DNA from: Arenicellales bacterium | Lineage (GTDB): Bacteria; Pseudomonadota; Gammaproteobacteria; BMS3Bbin11 | Assembly (NCBI GenBank): GCA_029287915.1 | Contig: JARFQE010000030.1 | Coordinates: 32,441 to 96,440 of the forward strand | Reading direction: 5' to 3' | DNA: 64,000 nucleotides | Shown: piece by piece, positions 29,276 through 39,216 of the stretch | Layout of the letters: each line of letters starts with the position of its first letter | Numbering within the stretch: the first letter of the stretch is position 1 | Position numbers and translations under genes: made by a program | Notes under the pieces: model-generated | The model's input: only the letters and a program-made list of their open reading frames with translations | Told to the model about the DNA's origin: nothing | The model's database searches: none

Positions 29276-30154
29276 GTGACCTTTCAGCAACTTATTCTGA
29301 CACTGCAACAGTACTGGGCAGACCAGGGTTGTGCCCTTATGCAACCCTATGATATGGAAGTAGGAGCCGGAACATTTCATCCGGCGACCTTCCTCAATTC
29401 TATCGGCCCGGAACCCATGCGCGCCGCCTATGTTCAGCCTTCACGTCGCCCTACCGATGGACGCTATGGAAAGAACCCGAATCGATTACAGCACTACTAT
29501 CAGTTCCAGGTGGTATTAAAACCCTCTCCTATAGATATACAGGAGCTCTACCTCGAATCATTAAAGCAACTGGGTGTTGATCCGCTGGAACATGATATTC
29601 GCTTTGTGGAAGACAACTGGGAGTCGCCTACACTTGGTGCCTGGGGTCTGGGCTGGGAGGTCTGGCTAAATGGCATGGAGGTGACACAATTCACCTATTT
29701 TCAACAGGTTGGTGGTCTGGATTGCCGTCCTGTTACCGGGGAGATCACTTATGGCCTTGAGCGTATTGCAATGTATCTGCAAGGAGTCAACAATGTTTTT
29801 GACCTGGCCTGGACAGGTGATGTGACTTATGGCGATATCTATCACGAGAATGAAGTAGAGTTTTCTGCTTTTAATTTCGAATCTGCTGACACAGATATGC
29901 TGTTTCAACAGTTCGCTGATTATGAAAGTCAGAGCCAGAAACTGCTGCAGGCAAGACTGCCGCTTCCAGCCTACGATTATGTGCTGAAGGCCTCGCATAC
30001 ATTTAACCTGCTCGATGCCCGCAAGGCCATCAGTGTCACTGAAAGAGCACGCTTTATTGGTCGCATCCGCGCCCTCTCGCGTGCTGTTGCGCAGAGCTAT
30101 TTTGACAGTCGTGAAGCACTGGGTTTTCCTCGCTTCAAACAGGCAAGCAGCTAA
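29276..30154 (+). CDS. glyQ: glycyl-tRNA synthetase alpha subunit
   Basis: 292 residues with a GTG start at 29276 ([18 protein letters not shown]), the family-typical N-terminus. This is the catalytic subunit of the alpha2-beta2 bacterial GlyRS. Blocks [18 protein letters not shown], the [17 protein letters not shown] motif 2 loop and [20 protein letters not shown] are present. glyS starts one base after its stop. Confidence 0.98.
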   Translation: MTFQQLILTLQQYWADQGCALMQPYDMEVGAGTFHPATFLNSIGPEPMRAAYVQPSRRPTDGRYGKNPNRLQHYYQFQVVLKPSPIDIQELYLESLKQLGVDPLEHDIRFVEDNWESPTLGAWGLGWEVWLNGMEVTQFTYFQQVGGLDCRPVTGEITYGLERIAMYLQGVNNVFDLAWTGDVTYGDIYHENEVEFSAFNFESADTDMLFQQFADYESQSQKLLQARLPLPAYDYVLKASHTFNLLDARKAISVTERARFIGRIRALSRAVAQSYFDSREALGFPRFKQASS

Positions 30155-30155
30155 C

Positions 30156-32240
30156 ATGAAGATTGAAACAAAACCATTGCTGATTGAACTTGGCACAGAA
30201 GAACTGCCGCCAAAATCATTAAAAAGTCTCGGCGACGCATTTAGCAGTAATATACTGTCGGGCTTGTCAGATGCAGGCCTGATAACAGAGACCTCCGGTT
30301 CGCGGTTATTTGCCACCCCCAGGCGTCTGGCGATACAGGTCGATGAGGTGGCCATACGACAGGCCGACAGCTTGGTTGAACGTCGTGGTCCTGCTGTCAG
30401 CGCTGCCTTCGATGATGCAGGGAATCCATCTCAGGCAGCGGTCGGGTTTGCACGTTCATGCAAGGTTGAGGTGTCAGCACTTGAACGCATGCAGAGCGAT
30501 AAGGGTGAGTGGCTGGTATTTCGTAGCGAGCAGACAGGCTTACCTGCCAGCAAGATGATACCTGAAATCATAAATACTGCGTTGCATAAACTGCCAGTGC
30601 AGAAGCGAATGCGCTGGGGCGACATGGAAGCGGAGTTTGTACGTCCTGTACACTGGCTGTTGATATTACATGGCAACAAAATCATAGAAACCACCCTGCT
30701 GACAGTTGCATCAAGTAATAAAACGAGAGGCCATCGTTTTCACCATCCAGACATGTTAACTGTAGCGACAGCGACAGAATATGAAGACATACTCGAGCAT
30801 AGTGGCCGTGTAATGCCTGACTTCAACCGGCGGCGAGATGTTATCATCGAACAGGTCAAAAAGCTGGCATCTGATAAGGGTGGCAATGCCCTGATTGATC
30901 CTGCTTTACTGGATGAAGTTACCGCCCTGGTTGAATGGCCCAATGCTCTGCCGGGTCAATTTGATAAGGAGTATCTGCAGGTGCCGCAGGAGGCCCTGAT
31001 CAGCGCCATGCAGGATCACCAGAAATATTTCCCGGTGGTCGATGAGGCCGGCAGAATGACCTCATCATTTATTTTTGTTTCAAATATCGAAAGTGTGAAT
31101 CCTTCCAGTGTCTGTAGAGGGAATGAACGTGTACTGAATGCCCGCTTCTCAGATGCCCGTTTTTTCTGGGACACAGACCGTGATCAGGGTCTCGATAGCC
31201 AGGTAGATCTGCTTAAAAGCGTCGTATTTCATGACAAACTGGGTAGTGTCTATGACCGCACATTACGGGTACAGAAACTGGCCGGTCAGATTGCCGAGTT
31301 GCTGGGTTCAGACAGTAACATGGCAACACGCGCGGCCCTGTTAGCCAAGGCTGATCTACTCACCGGCATGGTGTCTGAATTTCCTGATCTGCAGGGTATC
31401 ATGGGTCGCTATTATGCACTGGAACAAGGGGAAAATCATGAAGTTGCCGAGGCCATAGAACAGCAATATCTGCCACGATTTGCTGGAGACGATCTACCTG
31501 TAAGCGCCACCGCACAGGCATTATCGATTGCTGACAAGCTGGATTCGTTGTGCGGTATTTTCAGTATTGGTGAGATTCCTACTGGTGACAAAGATCCTTT
31601 TGCATTAAGAAGAGCAGCCCTGGGTGTGCTGAGGATCATGATAGAGCTGGAACTGGAACTTGACCTCCGCCATTTGCTAGTTCTGGCGGCTGCAGCCTAT
31701 GGTCTTGATGAAATTAAAGCAGACGCAGTAGCCGAACAGGTCTTCTCATTCATGCTGGACCGACTGCAGGCCTACTACCTTGATAAAGGATATAGCAGCA
31801 GGCAAATAAGCAGTGTACAGCTGCGTAGACCCACGCGACCGACTGACTTTAATGCCAGGCTGCTTGCCGTCAATGCCTTTGGTAAACTGGAGGAAGCTCC
31901 TGCCCTGGCTGCAGCCAATAAGCGTATTCAAAATATTTTGCGCAAGGCGGGCACTGATGACTTCGGCAAAGTTGATGCGGAAATGCTTAAGGAGTCTGAA
32001 GAACGAGCCTTATATGAGCAGATAAATGAATTGTCCATAGAGGTAGATGACATGTTCAATCGCGGTGACTATACAGCTGCACTGTCCAGGCTGGCATCTT
32101 TGCGCGCGGTGGTAGATAGATTTTTTGATAAGGTCATGGTGATGGATGAAGACCCTGCCTTACGTGCCAATCGACTGGCATTACTGGCGACTCTGGGTGA
32201 GATGTTCCTGCGTACAGCGGACCTGTCTGAATTGCAATAA
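30156..32240 (+). CDS. glyS: glycyl-tRNA synthetase beta subunit
   Basis: 694 residues from ATG 30156 (MKIETKPLLIELGTEELPP). The ORF track's earlier start lies inside glyQ and is a readthrough artefact. It recognises and binds tRNA(Gly) and contains the HD-like central region and the C-terminal anticodon-binding helices (FNRGDYTAALSRLASLRAVVDRFFDKVMVM). One-base spacing from glyQ implies coupled translation and 1:1 subunit supply. Confidence 0.97.
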   Translation: MKIETKPLLIELGTEELPPKSLKSLGDAFSSNILSGLSDAGLITETSGSRLFATPRRLAIQVDEVAIRQADSLVERRGPAVSAAFDDAGNPSQAAVGFARSCKVEVSALERMQSDKGEWLVFRSEQTGLPASKMIPEIINTALHKLPVQKRMRWGDMEAEFVRPVHWLLILHGNKIIETTLLTVASSNKTRGHRFHHPDMLTVATATEYEDILEHSGRVMPDFNRRRDVIIEQVKKLASDKGGNALIDPALLDEVTALVEWPNALPGQFDKEYLQVPQEALISAMQDHQKYFPVVDEAGRMTSSFIFVSNIESVNPSSVCRGNERVLNARFSDARFFWDTDRDQGLDSQVDLLKSVVFHDKLGSVYDRTLRVQKLAGQIAELLGSDSNMATRAALLAKADLLTGMVSEFPDLQGIMGRYYALEQGENHEVAEAIEQQYLPRFAGDDLPVSATAQALSIADKLDSLCGIFSIGEIPTGDKDPFALRRAALGVLRIMIELELELDLRHLLVLAAAAYGLDEIKADAVAEQVFSFMLDRLQAYYLDKGYSSRQISSVQLRRPTRPTDFNARLLAVNAFGKLEEAPALAAANKRIQNILRKAGTDDFGKVDAEMLKESEERALYEQINELSIEVDDMFNRGDYTAALSRLASLRAVVDRFFDKVMVMDEDPALRANRLALLATLGEMFLRTADLSELQ

Positions 32241-32254
32241 TAGGTAACTGTTCT

Positions 32255-32605
32255 ATGTCTGATGATTCAATGTCCCGTGATAGCTATGCGGCTATGCTGG
32301 CCATGGTGCAGTCATTTCATGACAAGCATGATTTCAGTGGTGCCGGTGGTGAAGATATGATTTATCGCATTGCACTGATGACAGAAGAGCTTGGTGAAAT
32401 GTCTGCCTGTGTGACCAAGGGCAAAACCATGGATGAAATGGCAGAAGAAACTGCAGATCTGCTGATTCTTCTAATCGGCACTGCGATTGCTGGTAACTTT
32501 GATCTGCTCGAGGCGTTCTGGAACAAGATGGACAAGCTGATGAAACGTGATGCGAGGATGATCGATGGCCGAATACGGGTATCAGAATTTCGTGGCCAGG
32601 ACTAA
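32255..32605 (+). CDS. MazG-like nucleotide pyrophosphohydrolase
   Basis: 116 residues, all-alpha. The metal-binding motif EELGE about residue 47 and EETAD about residue 70 make the EExxE...ExxD pattern of the MazG/dUTPase superfamily, which hydrolyses nucleoside triphosphates to monophosphates. Its small size fits single-domain house-cleaning members. It lies 14 bases after glyS and 14 before gmhB, so it is likely in one transcript with them. Substrate preference is unknown. Confidence 0.82.
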   Translation: MSDDSMSRDSYAAMLAMVQSFHDKHDFSGAGGEDMIYRIALMTEELGEMSACVTKGKTMDEMAEETADLLILLIGTAIAGNFDLLEAFWNKMDKLMKRDARMIDGRIRVSEFRGQD

Positions 32606-32619
32606 AGGCACCGTTAATA

Positions 32620-33207
32620 ATGAAAACGATTATTCTTGATCGGGATGGTGTAATTAACCAGGACTCGGATGAGTACATCAAATCAGTCGATGAATGGCAG
32701 CCGATTCCCGGTTCACTGGAAGCCATAGCAAAGTTACATCAACATGATTATCGAGTTGTGGTGGTTACCAATCAGTCGGGTGTAGCACGCGGTCTCTTCA
32801 GTCTGGCAACCCTCAACAAGATACATCGCCACATGCTGGATGAGACAAGGAAGAAAGGGGGGCTGATCGAAGCGGTATTCTTCTGTCCTCATGGCCCTGA
32901 TGATGGGTGCGACTGCCGAAAGCCATTAACCGGAATGTTTAGAGATGTAGCAAGTCGCCTGAAAATTGAAATGAATGGTGTACCCGCAGTAGGGGACTCA
33001 ATGCGTGATCTGCTGGCGGCGCAAAGCGTGGGTGCCTTACCTGTTCTGGTCAGGACGGGTAAAGGAAAAGTCACGACCAGAATGTTGAAAAAGAAAGAGA
33101 GCGCTCTCTCAACAGAGGATGTTATCAGTTTCAAAAATCTTGCAGCCTTTACCGATGCATTGCTAGCTGGTGAGCTGGATGAAGCTATCCGTGAGAGACT
33201 GAATTGA
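32620..33207 (+). CDS. gmhB: D-glycero-beta-D-manno-heptose 1,7-bisphosphate 7-phosphatase
   Basis: 195 residues of HAD type. It removes the 7-phosphate in ADP-heptose synthesis for lipopolysaccharide core. The nucleophile motif ILDRDGVIN, VVTNQSGVARG, the zinc loop FFCPHGPDDGCDCRKP (Cys/His cluster specific to GmhB) and VGDSMRDLLAA are present. Its stop overlaps the plsC start by one base. Confidence 0.95.
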   Translation: MKTIILDRDGVINQDSDEYIKSVDEWQPIPGSLEAIAKLHQHDYRVVVVTNQSGVARGLFSLATLNKIHRHMLDETRKKGGLIEAVFFCPHGPDDGCDCRKPLTGMFRDVASRLKIEMNGVPAVGDSMRDLLAAQSVGALPVLVRTGKGKVTTRMLKKKESALSTEDVISFKNLAAFTDALLAGELDEAIRERLN

Positions 33208-33956
33208 TGAGTGAACTTGAAACCAAGCGCAATGATCTGTTAGCTCTGGTGCGCTCATCTCTCTACTATTTATTTATGGCACCCTCACTTATCGTCCTGT
33301 TTTTTGGTTTGATCATCGCCCTGCCATTTGATTATAAATATCGCGCAGGACTGATTCGATATTGGGCACTACTGCAAATGTGGTTTCTTAAAATATTCTG
33401 CGGTCTTAGCTACCAGGTGCAAGGAAGTGAAAACCTTCCCTCTGGTCCTTATATTGCTTTGCCCAAACATCAATCAGCGTGGGAGACAATCGCCTCAAAC
33501 TTTCTTTTCAAAAGGCCAGCCTGGGTGTTCAATAGCGATTTGTTCAGGATCCCTGTCTTTGGCTGGGGACTGTATTTAACCAACCCTGTAGGTATTGATC
33601 GTTCATCACCTCGGCTGGCCCTGAATCAATTAATAAAAAAAGGAGGCGAGTTATTGAAGCAGGGTCGAACCATGGTCATTTTCCCTGAGGGTACGCGTGT
33701 AGCGCCGGGCGAAACAGCTAAATTCGAGCCGGGTGGCAGCCTGTTAGCTGTTAAGACTGGAACACCGGTCGTTCCTGTTGCATTAAATGCAGGGGAATTC
33801 TGGCCGAAACATAGCTTTCGAAAATACCCTGGGCATATCAAGGTAATCATCGGCCCACTGATCGAATCAAAAGGCCTGAAAGCACGTGAGCTGAACGAGA
33901 AGGTTGAGACCTGGATAAATAACACCATGGATGAGAATTTCAGCAACTCTAGCTAA
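33207..33956 (+). CDS. plsC: 1-acyl-sn-glycerol-3-phosphate acyltransferase
   Basis: 249 residues from ATG 33207; the track's TTG one codon earlier is unnecessary. It makes phosphatidic acid at the inner membrane. One or two N-terminal helices (about 18-42) precede the acyltransferase blocks: KHQSAWET (an HX4E version of the usual HX4D), the NPVGIDR strand and FPEGTRVAPGE. The gmhB-plsC order is common in gammaproteobacteria. Confidence 0.95.
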   Translation: MSELETKRNDLLALVRSSLYYLFMAPSLIVLFFGLIIALPFDYKYRAGLIRYWALLQMWFLKIFCGLSYQVQGSENLPSGPYIALPKHQSAWETIASNFLFKRPAWVFNSDLFRIPVFGWGLYLTNPVGIDRSSPRLALNQLIKKGGELLKQGRTMVIFPEGTRVAPGETAKFEPGGSLLAVKTGTPVVPVALNAGEFWPKHSFRKYPGHIKVIIGPLIESKGLKARELNEKVETWINNTMDENFSNSS

Positions 33957-34130
33957 AAGACTACACTATCAATACATAAATAATCATAGTGAATCATTAT
34001 CTGATATATCCAGGACTGATAAAGATACCCTGAATGAGCTGTTACAATTTCGGTCCGCTCTTTTTTTTCCAAAATATCGAATCTGCCAATATAGTGTTGC
34101 AGGGTAACTATCGAGCTTTGATTAGACTAG

Positions 34131-34646
34131 ATGACTGCTGCAGATAATATTTCTCTTATAGGTATGCCCGGAGCCGGTAAGAGTACAACTGGTCGATTGC
34201 TCGCGACAGCACTGAATTTTGAATTTATCGATACTGATCATTTAATTTGCCATCAGCATCAACGTTCACTGCAAAATATAGTTAACGAAGATGGCTACAT
34301 GAAGCTTTGTCAATTAGAGGAGCAGGTGATTCTTGATCTGAGTACAGAGCATACAGTTATTGCTACAGGGGGCAGTGCTGTCTATTCGGCAGCTGCTATG
34401 CAGCACCTGTCCGAGATATCAAAAATTGTATATTTGTCTGCTCCCTACGATGTTATAGCTAAACGTATCAAAAACCTCGATACACGGGGCCTGGTAAAAC
34501 AGGCAAACCAGAGCCTGTATGACCTGTATACAGAGCGAACCGCCTTATATGAGAAATATGCTGATATAACCGTCGACGCTACTTTGCCAGCACAGGCTGT
34601 TGCAGAAATGATTAAATCTGAAGTTACAAGTGCGAAAGGTGTCTAA
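34131..34646 (+). CDS. shikimate kinase-like P-loop protein, divergent
   Basis: 171 residues with the shikimate kinase layout: Walker A GMPGAGKST, FIDTDHLI (the DxD strand), and ATGGSAV in place of ATGGGAV. The shikimate-contacting positions are altered. The usual FR pair after the second glycine motif reads LC in GYMKLCQLEE, and the lid RPLL-type segment reads DTRGLVKQ. The C-terminal YEKYADITVD strand is normal. It probably phosphorylates a small molecule other than shikimate, or is a weak paralogue. It stands alone, convergent with rsmA. Confidence 0.75.
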   Translation: MTAADNISLIGMPGAGKSTTGRLLATALNFEFIDTDHLICHQHQRSLQNIVNEDGYMKLCQLEEQVILDLSTEHTVIATGGSAVYSAAAMQHLSEISKIVYLSAPYDVIAKRIKNLDTRGLVKQANQSLYDLYTERTALYEKYADITVDATLPAQAVAEMIKSEVTSAKGV

Positions 34647-34683
34647 ACAGGGGCTCTTTTCGTAACACGTAACACAATCTTCT

Positions 34684-35469
34684 CTATGTTATCTGTTTTG
34701 CCAGAGCTGAGAAATCTTCTAGTGACAGAGTTTCTGCTCTGGCAGACGGATCTACACCTGCTGCGGAAATTTCAACGTCGTTCAACAAACCCTTTAAATT
34801 ATTTCGTAATGTCTTGCGGCGTTGTTTAAATGAGGCTTTTACTATCCTGGCAAAGTTTTCGCTGTCCGGAATATCAACGACAACTGCGGTATGAGGAACG
34901 ATTCGCACTACCGCAGAATCGACTTTTGGTGGTGGAGAAAAAGCACCCGAACTGACATCGAGGATTTTTTCAACGGCACATCGCGCCTGCACCATAACAG
35001 ACAATCGACCATAATTTTTTCCGCCCGGACCCGCAGTTATTCGCTGTACGACCTCCTTCTGCAGCATCAGCATCATGTCCTGGATGATTGGTGCGTACTC
35101 AAGCAGATGAAATATTAGAGGGGTTGATATGTTGTACGGTAGATTGCCGATGATACGAAGTCTCGCCGTTGCGTTGGTCAAGCTGGAAAAATCGAAATCT
35201 AAAACATCATGCTGGTGAAGATGTAAATGTCCACTAGCGCGTGGATCGGCCTCGAAGCGCGCTACCAGATCACGATCCAGTTCAATAGCATGCAGCTCGT
35301 CAATTTGTTCCAGCAATGGCCATGTCAACGCCCCGAGGCCCGGGCCAATTTCTACAATGCACTCGCCCTTCTGTGGATGAAAACGGGAAATGATCTGATT
35401 GATTACCCGCTGGTCTTGCAGAAAGTTTTGACCAAAGCGTTTACGGGCGAGGTGTTTCGCTTTAGTCAC
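34684..35469 (-). CDS. rsmA: 16S rRNA dimethyladenosine transferase
   Basis: 261 residues from the GTG at 35469 ([17 protein letters not shown]), which matches the family N-terminus; the track start at 35589 lies deep in pdxA. It dimethylates two adjacent adenines near the 3' end of 16S rRNA. SAM motif [14 protein letters not shown], the [10 protein letters not shown] strand and the catalytic GNLPYNIST are all present. The start overlaps the pdxA stop by 8 bases, the usual pdxA-rsmA coupling. Confidence 0.95.
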   Translation of the reverse strand: MTKAKHLARKRFGQNFLQDQRVINQIISRFHPQKGECIVEIGPGLGALTWPLLEQIDELHAIELDRDLVARFEADPRASGHLHLHQHDVLDFDFSSLTNATARLRIIGNLPYNISTPLIFHLLEYAPIIQDMMLMLQKEVVQRITAGPGGKNYGRLSVMVQARCAVEKILDVSSGAFSPPPKVDSAVVRIVPHTAVVVDIPDSENFARIVKASFKQRRKTLRNNLKGLLNDVEISAAGVDPSARAETLSLEDFSALAKQIT

Positions 35470-36469
35470 TTCTGGTCCCGTCAAGCTGCTGATGTTGCAT
35501 TGCTGCCATTGAGATTGCCATATTGAGTGCCTGGAACAGGCTACCTGTTTCAATATTTCCACTGCCAGCCAGTTGTAGAGCTGTGCCATGGTCTACTGAT
35601 GTGCGTATAAAAGGCAAACCGAGGGTTATATTAACTGCATTACCAAAGCCAGCATGCTTCAGTACCGGAAGACCCTGATCATGGTACATGGCCAGCACTG
35701 CATCTGCCTGCTCAAGTTGCCGTGGGACAAAGACCGTATCAGCAGGCAGTGGTCCGATTATATTCATTCCTTGCATGCGTAGAGCCTCAACTACCGGCTC
35801 AATGATATCGATTTCTTCTGTCCCTAGATGTCCACCTTCACCGGCGTGGGGGTTGAGACCACAGACCACAATCCGAGGCTGTTGCAGATCAAATTTCGTC
35901 TGTAGATCATGATGCAGGATTAACAGCACTTCTGACAGTAATTCCTTCGTTATCTGTGCGCTGACATCGCGTAGCGGAAGATGAGTCGTCGCCAGGGCGA
36001 CGCGCAATGTATCCGTCGCTAACATCATAACAACTCGGGATGTTCTGGACAGCTCTGCAAGGAACTCAGTGTGTCCAGTAAAGTTAATACCGGCATCGTT
36101 GATTACGCTCTTCTGCAATGGCCCTGTGACGAGCGCATCAAATTCCCCTTGCAGACAGCCATGTGCAGCTCTCTGTAGTGTATTGAGAACATAACTCGCA
36201 TTCGCTGTATTCAACTGACCTGCTTTGGCAGGTACATTTAGCATGACAGGTATCACGGCAAGGCGTCCCGGTTTGTGCACCTGCTTATTCCACTCAACAA
36301 TAGAAACGGCTATACCCAACCGGTCTGCTCGCTCGGTCAACAGTGCAGGATCAGCACAGACAGCCAGTCTACAGTCAAATTCTTTCTGACTTGCCATGAC
36401 TGCTAGGTCCGGACCGATCCCGGCAGGTTCTCCCGCTGTCATAATTAATGTTGGTAAGTACTTACTCAT
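35462..36469 (-). CDS. pdxA: 4-hydroxythreonine-4-phosphate dehydrogenase
   Basis: 335 residues, full length. It oxidises 4-phosphohydroxy-L-threonine in the DXP-dependent route to pyridoxal phosphate. [13 protein letters not shown] at the start, the FTGHTEFLA metal His region, [11 protein letters not shown] and [20 protein letters not shown] are diagnostic. It is the first gene of the pdxA-rsmA pair on the minus strand. Confidence 0.97.
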   Translation of the reverse strand: MSKYLPTLIMTAGEPAGIGPDLAVMASQKEFDCRLAVCADPALLTERADRLGIAVSIVEWNKQVHKPGRLAVIPVMLNVPAKAGQLNTANASYVLNTLQRAAHGCLQGEFDALVTGPLQKSVINDAGINFTGHTEFLAELSRTSRVVMMLATDTLRVALATTHLPLRDVSAQITKELLSEVLLILHHDLQTKFDLQQPRIVVCGLNPHAGEGGHLGTEEIDIIEPVVEALRMQGMNIIGPLPADTVFVPRQLEQADAVLAMYHDQGLPVLKHAGFGNAVNITLGLPFIRTSVDHGTALQLAGSGNIETGSLFQALNMAISMAAMQHQQLDGTRSD

Positions 36470-36553
36470 TATTAATGCAGCTATATAATAGGCTTTTTAA
36501 AACAGGGGCCAGAGAAAGGGTTTTAATACTTAGTCGATTAGAGTTGAACCCAT

Positions 36554-36796
36554 CTAGTCTTCCACATGCTTATGTGCACCATCACAGAAAGGCATATCGG
36601 CTGAATGCTTGCAGCCACAGAGCCAGAACTTTTCTTTTTGTTTGACTTCGAATTCTATCGGCTCAAGGCCGGTTCCTTTATGTGAGCCATCGCAGAAAGG
36701 CTGTGACTGTGAATGACCGCAACGGCACCACCAGTACTTGCCGGGTTCCAGTTCAACGACATAAGGTTTCTTTTGTGCAATTTTTATATTAGACAT
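36554..36796 (-). CDS. small double-CDGSH iron-sulfur protein
   Basis: 80 residues with two CDGSH motifs in tandem: C-x-C then PFCDGSHKGTG, and C-x-C then PFCDGAHKH. Each supplies three Cys and one His for a 2Fe-2S cluster, as in MitoNEET-related bacterial proteins. The architecture and spacing mirror the N-terminal 80 residues of the fusion protein at 6185-7738, so they are paralogous modules. A redox or cluster-transfer role is likely at family level. It lies between pdxA and the divergent fetAB genes. Confidence 0.92.
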   Translation of the reverse strand: MSNIKIAQKKPYVVELEPGKYWWCRCGHSQSQPFCDGSHKGTGLEPIEFEVKQKEKFWLCGCKHSADMPFCDGAHKHVED

Positions 36797-36870
36797 GCTG
36801 ACTGTTCTCCGTATTGTGAAGCTATAATATTGCTAATTCTACACCCACATGGTGTCATCAGGTATTACTT

Positions 36871-37503
36871 ATGTCTGATCTGCTAATTAAAAATTTGCGG
36901 TCCAGTACTCCGGGTCTAACCATACAAGGACTGAAGGCTCTTGATCTGGTTTTACATGGCACGGAAATTACTGTACTGCATGGCCCATCAGGATCAGGCA
37001 AATCATTACTATTGCGTGCGATTGCAGATCTCGATCCATCATCTGGTGAAGTGTGGCTAGGGAATGAATCACGAGTTTCAATGAAGGCACATGAGTGGCG
37101 AAAGAGGGTCTGCTATCTTCCAACGGAGAGCGCATGGTGGTTCGAAACCGTAGGTGAGCATTTCCCTCGCTGTGACAGTATTTATTTTACCAGGCTGGGC
37201 TTTGAAGATGATGTACTGAACTGGAAAATTACCAGAATCTCCAGTGGTGAAAAACAGCGGCTTGCACTGGCACGATGTCTCAGTCGCTCACCCGATGTCC
37301 TGCTGCTCGATGAACCTACGGCCTCGTTGGATGAGCAACGAACCGTGCTTGTTGAAGAGATCGTATCCGATTATTCTAAGCACAGGAATGTACCTGTACT
37401 CTGGGTCAGCCACGATCGTAAGCAGATTAAACGCATTGCACATCGCCTCATTACAATTGATTCAGATGGATGTATAGAGGAGCTCACTGAGAAAAAAAAC
37501 TGA
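36871..37503 (+). CDS. fetA: ABC transporter ATP-binding protein, FetA (YbbL) type
   Basis: 210 residues. Walker A HGPSGSGKSLLLRAI, signature ISSGEKQRLALARCL and Walker B VLLLDEPTASLDE with the switch His in WVSHD are intact. The short length, paired with the next gene's permease, fits the FetAB family, reported to export iron in Escherichia coli. Its TGA overlaps the fetB ATG. Confidence 0.88.
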   Translation: MSDLLIKNLRSSTPGLTIQGLKALDLVLHGTEITVLHGPSGSGKSLLLRAIADLDPSSGEVWLGNESRVSMKAHEWRKRVCYLPTESAWWFETVGEHFPRCDSIYFTRLGFEDDVLNWKITRISSGEKQRLALARCLSRSPDVLLLDEPTASLDEQRTVLVEEIVSDYSKHRNVPVLWVSHDRKQIKRIAHRLITIDSDGCIEELTEKKN

Positions 37504-38294
37504 TGAATGTCATCAGCCTGTCGCCTGTCGACCTGACAATAGCAGCTGCTCTCGTAATTGTTGTGGCTATGCTGCAATGGCGCATGCGTCTGGGCAATAC
37601 GAAATCATTATTGATTGCAGCAACTCGGACTATTTTGCAGTTACTGCTGCTTGGCATGGTACTGAAAATAGTGTTTGCAGCCAGCAATCTATACTGGATT
37701 GCACTGCTGTCTACAATCATGCTTCTGGCCGCTGGTCGTGAGGTGATGGTACGTCAGAAAAGACGTTTCATCGGCAGTTGGGGCTTTCTGCTGGGGACTT
37801 CCTCGATGTTTGTCTCCGCATTTAGCATCACCCTGCTGGCATTGCTGGTGATTGTACAGCCTGAACCGTGGTATTTACCACAATATTCCATCCCGCTACT
37901 GGGGATGTTGCTTGGCAATACTCTGAATGGTATCACTTTGGGCCTCGATAGCTTGACACGCAATGTATGGGAGCAGAACAGCATTATTGATGGACGTCTG
38001 GCACTCGGTGAAACATGGAGTAATGCTATATCTGATATACGTCGTGACAGTATTAGAGTCGGCATGATTCCGATTATCAACGCCATGTCAGTAGCCGGCC
38101 TGGTCAGTTTGCCCGGCATGATGACCGGCCAGATTCTGGCAGGTACACCGCCGCTAGAAGCAGTAAAATACCAGATCCTGATTATGTTCCTGATTGCAGC
38201 TGGCACGGGAATGGGTACGATAACTGCCATCGTCATTGGTTGTCGCAGACTGTTTGACGACAGGGAAAGGTTGCGACTGGATAGATTACGCTAA
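37503..38294 (+). CDS. fetB: ABC transporter permease, FetB (YbbM) type
   Basis: 263 residues with about seven transmembrane helices. RTILQLLLLGMVLKIVF, the LLGMLLGNTLNGITLGLDSL segment, NAMSVAGLVSLPGMMTGQILAGTPPLEAVKYQI and IMFLIAAGTGMGT are typical of the UPF0014/FetB family. It forms a transporter with the preceding ATPase; metal export is inferred from homologues. The end of the gene lies 100 bases before aroE. Confidence 0.92.
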   Translation: MNVISLSPVDLTIAAALVIVVAMLQWRMRLGNTKSLLIAATRTILQLLLLGMVLKIVFAASNLYWIALLSTIMLLAAGREVMVRQKRRFIGSWGFLLGTSSMFVSAFSITLLALLVIVQPEPWYLPQYSIPLLGMLLGNTLNGITLGLDSLTRNVWEQNSIIDGRLALGETWSNAISDIRRDSIRVGMIPIINAMSVAGLVSLPGMMTGQILAGTPPLEAVKYQILIMFLIAAGTGMGTITAIVIGCRRLFDDRERLRLDRLR

Positions 38295-38394
38295 CCGGAA
38301 GACGAAGACAGAGAGAAAGGAACAACGACAAGAGCAGGAAATTGAATGGATTTCCTTACCTCTCTATATGTTGCGTCATAAGCCAGGAAGTAAT

Positions 38395-39213
38395 ATGTCA
38401 GAAATAAAAAAGTATGCCGTTATGGGTAACCCGGTGAGCCACAGCCTGTCACCGCAAATTCATCAATTTTTTGGTGAGCAGTGTGGGATCAGACTCGAGT
38501 ACCGCGCTATTCTTGTTGAAACAGGGCGATTTAAATCAGCAGTCAGGCAATTTATAGATGAAGCAGGAAATGGCCTGAATATTACTGTGCCGTTCAAACA
38601 GGAGGCCTGGCAACTGGCTGATCTTCGAAGCAATCGAGCAGAGCTTGCTGGTGCTGCCAATACACTAATGTTTGAAGAAAATGGCAATATTTTCGGTGAT
38701 AACACCGATGGTGTGGGGATATTAAGGGATATTACGAACAACCTGGGCAGGCCAGTGGCTGATGCAAAAGTGCTTGTCATTGGCGCTGGTGGTGCTGTTC
38801 GAGGGGTGCTCGGACCACTGCTGGATGACGGACCCTCGTTAATACATATCGTCAATCGTACCGCCTCTAAAGCCAGGGAGCTTGAAACTGTATTTGGTGA
38901 ATTTGGTCCTTGCACTAGCGGTGGCCTGGATGACATAGGCGATGCCCCCTATGACATCATTATTAATGGCACAGCTGCCAGTTTACAAGGCAAGATACCG
39001 GACCTGCCGGCGAGTATTTTTACAGATCAATCTCTGGCCTATGACATGATGTATGGGCGTGAGCAAACGCCTTTTCTGGTCTGGGCTGGTGAAAATGGTT
39101 CAGGACTGTGTAGTGACGGCCTGGGCATGTTGGTTGAACAGGCGGCTGAGTCATTCTACATCTGGCATGGAGTAAGGCCAGAGACGAAGCCAGTCATACA
39201 GGCCCTACGCTAG
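38395..39213 (+). CDS. aroE: shikimate 5-dehydrogenase
   Basis: 272 residues from ATG 38395 (SEIKKYAVMGNPVSHSLSPQ), with AGGAAG upstream; the track's longer start runs into fetB and is rejected. It reduces 3-dehydroshikimate with NADPH. The catalytic Lys is in NITVPFKQEAW, DNTDGVGIL contacts shikimate, and the Rossmann loop is GAGGAVRGVLGPL with NRTASKA for NADP. It converges with the ParA-like gene, the two stops being 3 bases apart. A 7-bp palindrome CCTCAAT-T-ATTGAGG spans the junction. Confidence 0.97.
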   Translation: MSEIKKYAVMGNPVSHSLSPQIHQFFGEQCGIRLEYRAILVETGRFKSAVRQFIDEAGNGLNITVPFKQEAWQLADLRSNRAELAGAANTLMFEENGNIFGDNTDGVGILRDITNNLGRPVADAKVLVIGAGGAVRGVLGPLLDDGPSLIHIVNRTASKARELETVFGEFGPCTSGGLDDIGDAPYDIIINGTAASLQGKIPDLPASIFTDQSLAYDMMYGREQTPFLVWAGENGSGLCSDGLGMLVEQAAESFYIWHGVRPETKPVIQALR

Positions 39214-39216
39214 CCC

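Noticed and set aside
30015-30155. ORF-track N-terminal extension of GlyS.
   Set aside because: It overlaps glyQ in another frame; the family start MKIETKPLLIELGTEELPP is at 30156.
35470-35589. ORF-track N-terminal extension of RsmA.
   Set aside because: It lies inside pdxA; the conserved N-terminus begins at GTG 35469.
38236-38394. ORF-track N-terminal extension of AroE.
   Set aside because: It overlaps fetB and has no family counterpart; ATG 38395 with AGGAAG is the proper start.
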